The notes below the pieces were generated by a model, which was not told the DNA's origin, did not search any database, and saw only the letters and a list, made by a program, of their open reading frames with translations. The position numbers and the translations under genes are program-made. From assembly GCF_018728565.1 (NCBI RefSeq), contig NZ_JACSOI010000003.1, positions 558,001 to 622,000 on the forward strand: 64,000 nucleotides of DNA, in the 5' to 3' direction. Positions 27,979 through 37,651 of the stretch are shown piece by piece. This stretch comes from Zobellia russellii. Its GTDB lineage: Bacteria; Bacteroidota; Bacteroidia; Flavobacteriales; Flavobacteriaceae. How positions within the stretch are numbered: the stretch's first letter is position 1; each line of letters begins with the position of its first letter.

Positions 27979-29286
27979 GTGTTAGAAGAATTTCAAAAAC
28001 ATATTGAAGCTAATTTTCAAAACCTTGTAAAGACCAAGTTTTTATTGGCCTGTAGCGGAGGGTTGGATAGTGTGGCTTTGGTTCATCTTTGCATTAAGTG
28101 TAAATTGGATTTTGCCATTGCGCACTGCAACTTTAATTTGAGGGGAGAGGCTAGCAACGGTGATGAAAAATTTGTTCAAGAATTAGCATCGAGTAATGAT
28201 ATTCAATTTTTCGTAACTAATTTTAATACAATTGGTTATGTTAAAAAAAATAAAGTTTCAGTTCAAGTTGGTGCAAGAGAGCTTAGGTATCGTTGGTTTA
28301 CAGAAGTCATGCGTGAAAATGATATTAAAACCTTGGTAACTGCCCATCATGTGGATGATAGTTTGGAAACGTTTTTAATCAACCTTTCCAGGGGGACGGG
28401 TATTGACGGGCTGTCCGGAATTCCGGAAAAAACGGAGCCTTTGTCAAGGCCGCTACTTCATTTTTCTAGAAGTCAGATTTTGGAATATGCAAAGTCTCAA
28501 AACTTAAAGTGGAGAGAGGATGCCAGTAATGCGGATACCAAATATCTTCGGAATAAAATCCGGCATGAAATCGTGCCTTTGCTGAAAGATTTAAACCCTT
28601 CTTTTTTAAAGAATTTTACAAAGACACAAGAACATCTTTCGGAGAGTGCAGCGCTTATTGACGCCCATGTTTTGGAATTGAAGTCGCGCTTGTTTCAAGA
28701 AAAGGAGGGGGTAATTCATATTTCCACTCAAGCATTATTGAATTTAAAGCCTATTTCAGCACAAATACATGCTCTGTTTAAGGCATATGGGTTCACGGAG
28801 TGGAATGATGTGGAAAATTTAATAACTGCCATGAGCGGGAAGGAGATTTATTCTAAAACCCACCGCTTGCTTAAGGATAGGGAGTTTTTATTGTTGACCG
28901 AAGTTTCTGAGAAAGTTGATACCGAGTTTTATACTATTTCGGAAGAGCAAACCGAAGTTTTAGAGCCCATCCATATTACAATTGAATCGGTAGATAGTTT
29001 GTCAAGCAAGGGTCTCCACACACTGTACGTAGATAAAAAAGCGTTAAAGTATCCGTTAACGATAAGGAAATGGAAAAATGGCGACTACTTTTATCCTTTA
29101 GGAATGCAGGGAAAGAAAAAGTTATCCAAGTTTTTTAAGGACGAAAAGATTGATGTTGTTTCCAAAGAGCGCCAATGGTTGCTTTGTTCCGGTGAAGATG
29201 TAGTTTGGATAATAGGTAGGCGGGCAGATGAGCGTTTTAAGGTAAAGGAAGATACAAGTGATATTTTAAAATTTATATTAAATTAA
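27979..29286 (+). CDS. tilS: tRNA(Ile)-lysidine synthase
   Basis: 435 aa from a GTG start. The PP-loop ATPase motif SGGLDS is at residues 26-31, followed by the family segments AHCNFNLRG, TAHHVDDSLETFLINLSRGTG and WREDASNADTKYLRNKIRHEIVP. The C-terminal TilS domain (LTIRKWKNGDYFYPLGMQG...KKLSKFFKDEKI) is present. The enzyme converts C34 of the CAU-anticodon tRNA(Ile) to lysidine so that it reads AUA; it is essential in most bacteria. Its stop overlaps the start of dsbD (TAATG). Confidence 0.96.
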   Translation: MLEEFQKHIEANFQNLVKTKFLLACSGGLDSVALVHLCIKCKLDFAIAHCNFNLRGEASNGDEKFVQELASSNDIQFFVTNFNTIGYVKKNKVSVQVGARELRYRWFTEVMRENDIKTLVTAHHVDDSLETFLINLSRGTGIDGLSGIPEKTEPLSRPLLHFSRSQILEYAKSQNLKWREDASNADTKYLRNKIRHEIVPLLKDLNPSFLKNFTKTQEHLSESAALIDAHVLELKSRLFQEKEGVIHISTQALLNLKPISAQIHALFKAYGFTEWNDVENLITAMSGKEIYSKTHRLLKDREFLLLTEVSEKVDTEFYTISEEQTEVLEPIHITIESVDSLSSKGLHTLYVDKKALKYPLTIRKWKNGDYFYPLGMQGKKKLSKFFKDEKIDVVSKERQWLLCSGEDVVWIIGRRADERFKVKEDTSDILKFILN

Positions 29287-31253
29287 TGAAATATATAATA
29301 GTATTTATTGCATTGTTTTTTAATTCTTTAGGTCTTTTCTCCCAGGATGATGACAATCCCGTAAAATGGTCTCAAGAAGTAAAAAAAATTAGCGACACAG
29401 ATTATGAGTTGATTCTGAAAGGAGACATTGCGGAAGGTTGGCATGTGTACTCTCAGTTCACTTCTGAAGGAGGGTCCTTGCCAAGTGAATTCAGTTATAA
29501 AAATGCAGGCGAAAACTATGAGCTTGTTGGTGAAACTTTAGAGAGTGAAACCATTGTTGAGTATAGTGATATTTTTGAGGTAGATGAAACCTTTTTTAAG
29601 GAAACCGCCATTTTTACTCAAAAAATAAAACTACTTAATCCGGATGTCAATCAAATTGATATCAACTTTTTCTATCAGGTTTGTAAAGAGGTCTGTATTC
29701 CGGTGGATGCAGATTTTAGTTTTGTTCTAGATGGAGGGGTGGCTGTAAACGAGGAGAAGACTATAGATGAACACAGTAAATCTTTGAGTTCGGCTTTAAA
29801 AATCGATTTAAAGAATAAGGAACTTTTAGGGAGTACGCACGAGGTAGGTGAGGCAAGTTCCGGTCTTTGGATGATTTTTGGCTTAGGATTTTTAGGTGGA
29901 TTAATTGCGTTGTTGACGCCCTGCGTTTTTCCTATGATTCCGCTTACGGTATCGTTTTTCACCAAACACTCGCAAAAAAAATCCAAAGGCATTATAAATG
30001 CCCTGTTGTATGGCTTTTTCATTGTTTTAATATACTTTTTACTGAGTCTGCCTTTCCATATTTTTGACTCGGTAGACTCCCAGATATTAAATACCATTGC
30101 TACCAATATTTGGTTGAACATTGCCTTTTTCTTGATTTTCGTGTTCTTTTCGTTCTCCTTTTTCGGGTACTATGAATTGACTTTGCCTAGTTCTTGGGCA
30201 AATAAGATGGATGCAGCTTCTTCCAAAATAGGTGGCGTAATAGGTATTTTCTTTATGGCGGTAACATTGGCCATTGTTTCATTCTCATGTACAGGGCCTA
30301 TTTTAGGCGGACTCTTAGGAAGCACTGTACTAGAAGAGGGTGATGTAGCTGTGAACCTTTCAGCGGGCATGACCGGTTTTGGTGTGGCGCTGGCTCTGCC
30401 GTTCGCTCTTTTTGCATTATTCCCTGCCTGGTTGAATTCATTGCCAAAATCCGGTGGGTGGATGACTACGGTTAAAGTGGTGTTAGGTTTTCTAGAACTG
30501 GCATTAGCACTTAAATTCCTTTCCAATGCAGACCTTGTAGGCAATTGGGGTATTTTAAAACGTGAAATATTCTTGGGTATATGGGTGGTATTGTTCGTAT
30601 TGCTTGCGCTTTATCTTTTTGGATTATTTAGGTTTCCGCATGACGGACCAAAGCAAAAACTTTCAGCGGGAAGAAAAGTTACGGGATTGGTAAGTGCCGC
30701 GTTTTCAATTTATGTTCTTTTGGGGCTTATAGGGGTTTCTAACCTTAAGCTTTTGAGTGGTTTTCCGCCACCGGCATTTTACAGTGTTTTTGAAACAGAG
30801 AGCGACTGTCCGCTGGGCATAGATTGTTATAAGGATTTTGATGAAGGAGTAGCTCATGCAAAGAAAGTAAATAAGCCTATCCTGTTGGACTTTACCGGTT
30901 GGGCCTGTGTGAACTGTAGAAAGATGGAAGAGAATGTTTGGAGCGAACCTGATGTGTATGCTATTTTAAAGGAGGACTACGTTCTTATTTCTTTGTACGT
31001 AGATGACAGAAAGGAACTTCCTGAGGCAGAGCAATTTGATTTTAAATATGATACCGGCCGTGTAAAACATATTGAGACCGTAGGGCAGAAATGGGGTACT
31101 TTTCAGACGGTTAATTTTAATGCGGCTTCTCAACCTTACTACGTTTTGATGACACCGGATATGGAAATTCTAAATACCGCAGTGCAGTATACGGATGGTG
31201 ATGTGTATGAGGAATGGTTAAAGAAGGGATTGGTAAATTTCAAAAACAACTAG
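29286..31253 (+). CDS. dsbD: DsbD family protein-disulfide reductase
   Basis: 655 aa. Signal peptide (residues 1-20), N-terminal DsbD-alpha-like domain with QVCKEVCIPV (a CxxxC pair) near residues 137-146, eight membrane segments of the DsbD beta domain (TPCVFPMIPLTVSFFTKHS and SFSCTGPILGG carry the membrane cysteines), and a C-terminal thioredoxin domain with WACVNC. It passes electrons from cytoplasmic thioredoxin to periplasmic thiol proteins and cytochrome c maturation. Overlaps the tilS stop by one base, so translation is coupled. Confidence 0.95.
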   Translation: MKYIIVFIALFFNSLGLFSQDDDNPVKWSQEVKKISDTDYELILKGDIAEGWHVYSQFTSEGGSLPSEFSYKNAGENYELVGETLESETIVEYSDIFEVDETFFKETAIFTQKIKLLNPDVNQIDINFFYQVCKEVCIPVDADFSFVLDGGVAVNEEKTIDEHSKSLSSALKIDLKNKELLGSTHEVGEASSGLWMIFGLGFLGGLIALLTPCVFPMIPLTVSFFTKHSQKKSKGIINALLYGFFIVLIYFLLSLPFHIFDSVDSQILNTIATNIWLNIAFFLIFVFFSFSFFGYYELTLPSSWANKMDAASSKIGGVIGIFFMAVTLAIVSFSCTGPILGGLLGSTVLEEGDVAVNLSAGMTGFGVALALPFALFALFPAWLNSLPKSGGWMTTVKVVLGFLELALALKFLSNADLVGNWGILKREIFLGIWVVLFVLLALYLFGLFRFPHDGPKQKLSAGRKVTGLVSAAFSIYVLLGLIGVSNLKLLSGFPPPAFYSVFETESDCPLGIDCYKDFDEGVAHAKKVNKPILLDFTGWACVNCRKMEENVWSEPDVYAILKEDYVLISLYVDDRKELPEAEQFDFKYDTGRVKHIETVGQKWGTFQTVNFNAASQPYYVLMTPDMEILNTAVQYTDGDVYEEWLKKGLVNFKNN

Positions 31254-31273
31254 TTTAGTATTCCTATTAAAAG

Positions 31274-31311
31274 AAAAAGGGCGTTCCAAAATATTTTGGA
31301 ACGCCCTTTTT
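31274..31311. terminator. Perfect-palindrome bidirectional terminator
   Basis: A 38-bp uninterrupted inverted repeat centred at 31292/31293 (AAAGGGCGTTCCAAAAT arm) with flanking A and T tracts, between the converging dsbD and YpfJ-like genes. Confidence 0.9.
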
Positions 31312-31331
31312 TCATAGGTTAAGTTTTGTTC

Positions 31332-32546
31332 TTATTGAAGCGCATCCGGTTGAACGTCAAATTGAAACTCATCTTGAATTTCATCGTCTGTTGATTGGAT
31401 AACTCTAGCGGGTTCGTTGCCAAGAATTTTATCCAGTTGCTTCAAAAACCTATTATGGACCTGATTGGCAGTTAGGACTTTGCCTTTATTTTGGATTCTT
31501 CTAGCTAGTAGGTAGCCCCTTCTTGCAGCTTCCATACGTTGTAAAGGCGTGCCGTGGTGACCATCACTTGTAAAACTACAGTCGCCAATGTTAAAGAAAA
31601 GCTCTAGAAATTGTTGGGTTCGTCTCCAGTTTTGGGTACCACCTTTTTTATGGGTTACATAATACCCGGTGAAGAAATCGGCTTCTAGTTCCGTTGTTCT
31701 GGTAGCTTCGGGAGCATTATCCGCAGCACCGTTAGGGTACCATTTTTCCTGATTGTTAAATTGTATGTGGTGAGCCCATTCATGGGCCATGATGCCATTC
31801 CAGATTACACCTCGCCGTATACCCGTTTGTTCAAGTAGGTCTACTATACCATCACCAATTACAATAAGGTCGTTCTGTCCAAAGGCACCGTCCAGAGCAA
31901 TTGCGAATCCATCTGCGGTAATCAATGGTGTCTCCGTTAGAAAGGTGCTCTCTACGTTCACAAAATTTGTAAAATAGTAGGCAAGGGCATTGGCTTCTGA
32001 TGCAGGTCTTTCATACCAGAACATAAGGATATCCACTAATTTGTCATAATCTTCTAGAGTGCTTTTGTGTTGCCCGCGCACCTCTATCTCATGTGGCATA
32101 AACCAGAATCTCTCAAGACTTTTGGTTATATTCTTTACTTTTTGGGTGTCTTCCCCGTCTGCTCCAAAATACTGCGGGCTATCATCGGTAATGGTGGATA
32201 GAAAGTTCATTTCTGCATAGAGTTCATACCAATCAAAACCAATGGAATCCAGATTGCTAGAAACCGAAGCAGCAATTACGTCGTCTAAAGGAGTTAAGGT
32301 GCATTTACTGGGCTCTACAATAGAGGCTAAATTAAAGGGAACGTCATGAAACATTGACTTTTCAGGAAGTTTTTTAATCAATGACGGGGCTTTAAAATTA
32401 AAGTCTGAAGAGGGAATGCCAATTTTTGAGGTAAAAGGGGTTAAGCTGTCTTCGGTGCTTAGTTCAAATTCGTCTTTGGTACATGAAACAAGAAAAAGTC
32501 CGGCACCAATAATAGTTCCGGCAATTTTTAAGTAAGCATTTTTCAT
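31332..32546 (-). CDS. YpfJ-like zinc metallopeptidase-family lipoprotein
   Basis: 404 aa with a lipobox LVSC (Cys22). The zinc site is MAHEWAHHIQ (HExxH), with ELEADFFTGYYVTH about 35 residues later supplying the third ligand, and HGTPLQRMEAARRGY near the C-terminus; the three blocks in this order are those of the YpfJ/neutral zinc metallopeptidase family (PF04228), here on a longer lipoprotein of Bacteroidota type. It should be anchored in the outer or inner membrane facing the periplasm or cell surface. Substrate unknown. Convergent with dsbD. Confidence 0.75.
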   Translation of the reverse strand: MKNAYLKIAGTIIGAGLFLVSCTKDEFELSTEDSLTPFTSKIGIPSSDFNFKAPSLIKKLPEKSMFHDVPFNLASIVEPSKCTLTPLDDVIAASVSSNLDSIGFDWYELYAEMNFLSTITDDSPQYFGADGEDTQKVKNITKSLERFWFMPHEIEVRGQHKSTLEDYDKLVDILMFWYERPASEANALAYYFTNFVNVESTFLTETPLITADGFAIALDGAFGQNDLIVIGDGIVDLLEQTGIRRGVIWNGIMAHEWAHHIQFNNQEKWYPNGAADNAPEATRTTELEADFFTGYYVTHKKGGTQNWRRTQQFLELFFNIGDCSFTSDGHHGTPLQRMEAARRGYLLARRIQNKGKVLTANQVHNRFLKQLDKILGNEPARVIQSTDDEIQDEFQFDVQPDALQ

Positions 32547-32796
32547 ATAGTGTTTTTTAGGTTTATTTTAACTAAAAATAAGAATATTCAGATTTAATCA
32601 CTTAATAAAATTGTAGTTTTTTCTTACTTTTTTGATTTTTGGTTGTTTTTGCTGTGCGTAAACGTGTCTTTGTAATTAAAATGAACCTTCATTTTTTAAT
32701 AGAAATAGGTCGTTAATAGATGCTTTTAAGCGAGGTATCCGTTCTTTCTTAGCTCCTTGTAAATAATTCTTATATTAGGTCAAAACTTAGACTTGA

Positions 32797-35190
32797 ATGA
32801 GAAAACTTAAGCGCTTAGGGTGGGGCTTCCTTGCTCTTATTGGTGTGCTAGCTGTTATTGTAGGAAGTTTCACCTATCATTTAAAACCTGACTATGATGG
32901 GGAAAAGTCCCTTCAAAATCTTTCCGGAGAAGTGCAGGTATATTATGATACTTATGGGATTCCTCATATTTATGCGGAAAATGATACGGACGCATTTAAA
33001 GCGCTGGGGTATGTTCATGCCCAGGACAGATTGTGGCAAATGGAACTTTTGCGGCGTATAGGAAAGGGTGGTTTGTCAGAGGTGTTCGGAAAAGACTTGT
33101 TGGGTACGGATAAGTTCTTTCTGGCTTTAGGAATAGATCAGTATTCTACGGAGACTATAGCAAAACTTAATTCATCCGATGTGGCGGTGCAACTATCTCA
33201 AGCGTACTTGGATGGCGTAAATGAATTTGTAAAGGAAGGACCCACTCCCGTGGAGTTTTATCTAACAGGTTTAGAAAAAACACCGTTTGAGTTAAAGGAT
33301 GTCTACAATACCCTTGGGTATATGGCTTTTAGTTTTGCTATGGCTCACAAAACGGACCCGTTATTGAGTAAAATAAAGGATAAATTGGGGTTTGAGTACT
33401 TAAAGGATTTGGCAGTTCATAGTGATACTACAACGTTATGGATAAAAAACTACCCCAATACTAAAAACGATTCCATACATAAATCTATTTCAGAGGTGAT
33501 GTCTTCTCTAGAAAAACTATCAATTCCATTGTTTGAAGGTAGTAATGGTTGGGCCATTGCACCGGGAAAGACCAAAAGTGGGAAGGTAATCTTTGCGAAC
33601 GACCCACATATTGGATATTCGCAACCATCAGTTTGGTACGAGGCTCATGTAAGTACGCCAAGTTATGAGAAATACGGGTATCATCTTGCCGGAGTTCCTT
33701 ATCCCATCTTGGGTCATAACCGAAAGCTGGCCTATGGCATGACCATGTTCGAGAATGACGATGTGGATTTCTATTACGAGAAAACACATCCAACGGATCC
33801 AAGAAAATATAAAGAGGGTAGTGGGTGGAAGGATTATGAGGTTATCTCAAAAAACATTAAAGTGAAGGATTCTGAGAATGTTCAATTTTCTTATAAAAAA
33901 ACGAATAGGGGTCCGGTATTAAATGGTATTGCTGATCAAATTACCGGTGATAGACCCATTTCTATGTGGTGGATTTTTACTAAAGTTGAAAATAAGTTAC
34001 TTACTTCCCTTTATAATATGTCATACGCCAAGGGATTGGGGGATTTTGAGCAAGCTTTGGGTGACCTACATGCTCCGGGATTAGGTATTGTTTATGGTGA
34101 TGCTGATGATAATGTGGCATGGTGGGCCGCAGCTAAGCTTTATGAGATTCCGGACAGCGTGAATACCAAATTTGTATATGAAGAAGGAAAAGGTCTGCCT
34201 GTGGAAAAGAAATATTTGGATTTTAGTAAAAATCCGCATGCGATAAATCCACCGTGGCACTATGTTTACTCCGCTAACAATCAACCGGATTCTATTGCTG
34301 GAGTGTTGTACCCTGGTTATTATTTGCCTGAAAATAGAGGGCGAAGAATTGAGGAACTGTTGGAGGGTAAAGACGATTGGGACAAGGAAGCTGTGGGCGA
34401 CATGATAACCGATAATACCTCGCCTGTAAATGTAGAAATAGTATCCCAATTGCTCAAAAAGGTGAATGTTGAGGGTCTTAACGATAGTCATTTGCAAATT
34501 CTGGATCGCCTTAAAGCTTGGAAAGGCGATTACCCTGTGGAAAGTACAGCTGCAACAGTATACCATAGATGGATGTATTTTATTTTAAAAAATACATTTA
34601 AGGACGAATTAGGGGAAACACTTTTTGAGGAGATTTTAAATACACACTTTATAAAACGGACCATAGCGCCCATAATAGGTAAAGAGAGCTCTATTTGGTG
34701 GGATAATACAAATACATCCGGTACCATTGAAAGTCAAAGCTATATTGTTACCATTTCTTTTAAGGAAGCAATGGAAGCGCTTGGTGATCAATTGGGCAAT
34801 GATACAACTGCATGGGTTTGGGGTAGCGTGCATACCCTTGAGCACGGGCATCCTATAGGTCAGGTTGAAGCGCTAAAATCTTTTTTTAATGTAGGTCCGT
34901 TTGCTATAAACGGAACTCGGGAGGTTATCAACAATACCTATTTCCCGTATACGGAAGACGGTATTAACAAAGTAAGTTCCGGGCCATCAACAAGAAGGGT
35001 CGTAGATTTTTCGGATGTTGAGAATAGTATGAGTATCCTGCCTACGGGACAATCGGGAAATCCTTTTAGTGAACATTATAAGGATCAGGCGGAAATGTAT
35101 GCAAAGGGAGAGTTTCGTAAAATGATGCTCAATAAAGAGGAGATACTTTCCACATCAAAGTCTCAACTTACATTAACGCCAAAGAATTAA
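32797..35190 (+). CDS. Penicillin acylase family protein (Ntn hydrolase)
   Basis: 797 aa. One N-terminal membrane/signal segment (residues about 10-30), then the alpha-subunit region (YGIPHIYAENDTDAFKALGYVHAQDRLWQMELLRR), then the autoprocessing site with nucleophile Ser249 in EGSNGWAIAPGKT; the conserved NDPHI and NRGPV follow in the beta chain. Family members cleave themselves and hydrolyse amide bonds of acyl-homoserine lactones, penicillins or other acyl-amides in the periplasm. The natural substrate is not readable; quorum-signal or acyl-amino-acid hydrolysis are both possible. Confidence 0.94.
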   Translation: MRKLKRLGWGFLALIGVLAVIVGSFTYHLKPDYDGEKSLQNLSGEVQVYYDTYGIPHIYAENDTDAFKALGYVHAQDRLWQMELLRRIGKGGLSEVFGKDLLGTDKFFLALGIDQYSTETIAKLNSSDVAVQLSQAYLDGVNEFVKEGPTPVEFYLTGLEKTPFELKDVYNTLGYMAFSFAMAHKTDPLLSKIKDKLGFEYLKDLAVHSDTTTLWIKNYPNTKNDSIHKSISEVMSSLEKLSIPLFEGSNGWAIAPGKTKSGKVIFANDPHIGYSQPSVWYEAHVSTPSYEKYGYHLAGVPYPILGHNRKLAYGMTMFENDDVDFYYEKTHPTDPRKYKEGSGWKDYEVISKNIKVKDSENVQFSYKKTNRGPVLNGIADQITGDRPISMWWIFTKVENKLLTSLYNMSYAKGLGDFEQALGDLHAPGLGIVYGDADDNVAWWAAAKLYEIPDSVNTKFVYEEGKGLPVEKKYLDFSKNPHAINPPWHYVYSANNQPDSIAGVLYPGYYLPENRGRRIEELLEGKDDWDKEAVGDMITDNTSPVNVEIVSQLLKKVNVEGLNDSHLQILDRLKAWKGDYPVESTAATVYHRWMYFILKNTFKDELGETLFEEILNTHFIKRTIAPIIGKESSIWWDNTNTSGTIESQSYIVTISFKEAMEALGDQLGNDTTAWVWGSVHTLEHGHPIGQVEALKSFFNVGPFAINGTREVINNTYFPYTEDGINKVSSGPSTRRVVDFSDVENSMSILPTGQSGNPFSEHYKDQAEMYAKGEFRKMMLNKEEILSTSKSQLTLTPKN

Positions 35191-35232
35191 CTTGAATAAA
35201 AGCCAACTATAGAATTTAAATAGATAAAGAAT

Positions 35233-36768
35233 ATGCTCACCAAAGTTTTTGGAAGTGCCGTTTTTGGCGTAGATGCAACAACTATCACGGTAGAAGTCAA
35301 TGTAGATAAAGGCGTTGGGTACCACTTGGTAGGGTTGCCGGATAATGCAATAAAAGAAAGCAACTACCGCATTGCGGCAGCACTATTGAACAATGGCTAT
35401 AAAATTCCCGGCAAGAAAATAACGTTGAATTTGGCTCCGGCAGACCTTAGAAAGGAAGGTTCTGCGTATGACCTGACTTTGGCTATAGGAATTCTAACCG
35501 CTTCGGGACAGATTAAGTCGGATAATGTAGAAAAGTACATTATCATGGGCGAACTTTCTCTAGACGGTAGTCTCCACCCTATAAAGGGAGCATTGCCCAT
35601 AGCTATAAAGGCGCAAGAAGAGGGTTTTGAAGGTTTTATTCTACCCAAGGAAAATGCCAAGGAAGCGGCTATTGTTTCTGATTTAAAAGTTTTTGGAGTT
35701 GATAACATATCGGAAGTAATAGAATATTTTGACAATGGAACACCGTTAGAGCAGACCATCATTAATACTCGTGAAGAATTCTATAAAACCCTTGATTTTC
35801 CGGAGTTTGATTTTGCCGATGTAAAAGGTCAGGAAAGCATCAAGCGGTCCATGGAAATTGCGGCGGCAGGTGGGCATAATATTATTTTGGTCGGTCCTCC
35901 AGGCGCGGGAAAAACGATGCTTGCGAAGCGATTACCTTCTATTTTGCCACCTATGACCTTGCATGAGGCACTTGAAACTACCAAGATTCATAGCGTTGTA
36001 GGTAAAATAAAAAATATGGGGTTGATGAGCCAGCGTCCGTTCAGAAACCCACATCACACAATAAGTGGTGCTGCATTAGTTGGAGGGGGAAGTTACCCAC
36101 AACCGGGAGAAATTTCATTATCGCACAACGGAGTACTGTTTTTAGATGAGTTGCCAGAGTTTGAACGTAGGGTGTTAGAGGTAATGCGCCAGCCCATGGA
36201 AGACCGTGAGGTTACTATTGCCAGAGCACGTTTTACGGTTACCTATCCAAGCAGTTTTATGCTGGTGGCAAGTATGAACCCTAGTCCGGGCGGATACTTT
36301 AATGACCCGGATGCACCCGTAACTTCGTCTCCCGCTGAAATGCAGCGCTATTTAAGTAAGATATCCGGGCCTTTATTGGATCGTATAGATATTCATATTG
36401 AAGTTACACCGGTTCCTTTTGATAAATTGTCAGAAGATAGAAAAGGGGAAAGCAGTGTGGAAATCCGTAAGCGGGTGACCGCTGCAAGAGAAGTGCAGAC
36501 CAAGCGTTTTGTTGATTTGCCCAATGTGCATTACAATGCCCAGATGAACACCAAACAGATTCGGGAATTTTGTAGATTGGATGAAGCTTCTAAGGAACTG
36601 CTCAAGAATGCTATGGAGCGCTTGAATCTTTCGGCAAGGGCCTATGACCGCATTTTAAAGGTTGGGCGTACTATTGCTGATTTAGAAGGTGCAGACGCCG
36701 TAAATGGCACTCATATAGCGGAAGCTATTCAATATCGTAGCCTGGATAGAGAGGGTTGGTTAGGGTAA
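35233..36768 (+). CDS. YifB/ComM family Mg-chelatase-like AAA+ ATPase
   Basis: 511 aa. N-terminal Lon-type substrate-like domain (residues 1-165), AAA+ core with Walker A VGPPGAGKTM (Lys227), the Mg-chelatase segment RPFRNPHHTISGAALVGGG, Walker B GVLFLDELPEF, and the C-terminal lid domain. ComM acts as a hexameric branch-migration helicase that extends heteroduplex during natural transformation in Vibrio and Haemophilus; a similar role here is inferred. It is a single gene following the penicillin acylase family gene. Confidence 0.94.
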   Translation: MLTKVFGSAVFGVDATTITVEVNVDKGVGYHLVGLPDNAIKESNYRIAAALLNNGYKIPGKKITLNLAPADLRKEGSAYDLTLAIGILTASGQIKSDNVEKYIIMGELSLDGSLHPIKGALPIAIKAQEEGFEGFILPKENAKEAAIVSDLKVFGVDNISEVIEYFDNGTPLEQTIINTREEFYKTLDFPEFDFADVKGQESIKRSMEIAAAGGHNIILVGPPGAGKTMLAKRLPSILPPMTLHEALETTKIHSVVGKIKNMGLMSQRPFRNPHHTISGAALVGGGSYPQPGEISLSHNGVLFLDELPEFERRVLEVMRQPMEDREVTIARARFTVTYPSSFMLVASMNPSPGGYFNDPDAPVTSSPAEMQRYLSKISGPLLDRIDIHIEVTPVPFDKLSEDRKGESSVEIRKRVTAAREVQTKRFVDLPNVHYNAQMNTKQIREFCRLDEASKELLKNAMERLNLSARAYDRILKVGRTIADLEGADAVNGTHIAEAIQYRSLDREGWLG

Positions 36769-36792
36769 TTTGGTTAGACTGCGTACAAATAA

Positions 36793-36827
36793 AGAAAAAG
36801 CTCCTATCTGTAAACAGAGTAGGAGCT
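36793..36827 (-). terminator. Terminator of the 32-aa membrane protein gene
   Basis: Arms 36799-36810 and 36815-36827 (with one bulged base) form a stem; only on the minus strand is it followed by a T-tract (complement of 36793-36799). It lies 32 nt beyond the small gene's stop. Confidence 0.6.
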
Positions 36828-36858
36828 AGATAATCTAAGCTTGAATTTTAAGGGACTC

Positions 36859-36957
36859 CTAGAACGGGTGATTTTTGTATAGGAAAATCGCCATTACGAT
36901 TATAAAAATTACATTGAATGCAACATAGGCGTAAGTGAGTTTGTCTCTTGTCTTCAT
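36859..36957 (-). CDS. 32-residue single-span membrane protein
   Basis: A short frame of 33 codons: a basic, polar start (MKTRDKLTY), one hydrophobic span (AYVAFNVIFIIVMAIFLY) and a short tail KNHPF. It has an exact TAnnTTTG promoter element 26-33 nt upstream and a terminator just after, so it looks like a real free-standing gene. It resembles the very small membrane subunits or assembly factors of respiratory complexes in overall shape only; no family is recognised. A similar 33-residue gene lies 180 nt upstream. Confidence 0.65.
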   Translation of the reverse strand: MKTRDKLTYAYVAFNVIFIIVMAIFLYKNHPF

Positions 36958-36982
36958 AGAATATTTATCTGTTGTTCCTTCA

Positions 36983-36990
36983 CAAAAATA
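36983..36990 (-). promoter_or_regulatory. Putative -7 element of the 32-aa protein gene
   Basis: On the minus strand the octamer reads TATTTTTG, identical to the one used before ftsK. A TTTG at 37016-37013 could serve as -33, but the 22-nt spacer is longer than usual. Confidence 0.5.
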
Positions 36991-37015
36991 AAAGTATAAA
37001 CGGATAATAAAACAA

Positions 37016-37048
37016 AGAAAAACCCCACAATTTTTGGGTTATTTTTTA
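37016..37048. terminator. Weak hairpin terminator
   Basis: Arms AACCC (37021-37025) and GGGTT (37036-37040) with T-rich flanks on both sides. It lies 97 nt beyond the stop of the 33-aa protein gene. Confidence 0.4.
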
Positions 37049-37136
37049 CAAATAGTTGAGGTATTTGGTGATTGCGTTAAATTTAATACCTCGTAGCCTA
37101 TGACTAATTCTATTGCATATAGGTTCTTACAGGTGT

Positions 37137-37238
37137 TTATGCAACTGTTGTGTAAAAGATGACATACAAAGACCATAAAAAACAAAAAGCGCAGAAAGCA
37201 TAAACAAGGTAATCATTAAGAGTAGTTTTTTCTTTCAT
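37137..37238 (-). CDS. 33-residue single-span membrane protein
   Basis: 34 codons from the ATG at 37238: polar start MKEKTTLNDY, one hydrophobic span (LVYAFCAFCFLWSLYVIFY) and TTVA. The frame is open for 56 more codons upstream, but that part is not hydrophobic or conserved-looking, and the start chosen mirrors that of the 32-aa protein nearby (charged 8-10 residues, then one span). No family recognised. No clear promoter; it may be made from its own message. Confidence 0.5.
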   Translation of the reverse strand: MKEKTTLNDYLVYAFCAFCFLWSLYVIFYTTVA

Positions 37239-37651
37239 AAGAATTGGGTTTATATATAAAACGCTTTTATGGACTAGTGACACCTTTATCAATCGGGCAA
37301 AGGGGATTAAATTCGATTGAAAACATGAATGTCGGTAAGCGGTATTTATAGCTCCACAAACGGAATAAATGTAAAAACACCTTATCCTTTTTTTTAAGCA
37401 ATACAACCTAAGGTTTGAGCTCTAATTGATAGTTTGTGTTCTTTGTTTTTTGGAAAGAATCTAGATAGAAAAGAGAAATGATATAATAAGCCCTTTGGAA
37501 CAATAGATGTTTCTGTCAAGGGTCTTGTTGTTAGTTCAGATAAGTTCTTCAGACAAGCTAAGAAGAGGCTTTAAATAGGCTGGTGTTCAATTCTGAAAAC
37601 GAGTAGGTAGGGAAAGAGTGGTATTGAGTAAGAAGTTGTATGTAGATGCTA
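37239..37651. other. 413-bp stretch without a recognised gene
   Basis: Between the 33-aa protein gene and the downstream end of the membrane protein gene. Frames present are short and unsupported; no clear hairpin, promoter octamer or repeat was found. Confidence 0.4.

Noticed and set aside
36793-36827. Terminator for the plus-strand ComM/YifB gene
   Set aside because: On the plus strand the stem is not followed by a T-tract; the tract is only on the minus strand.
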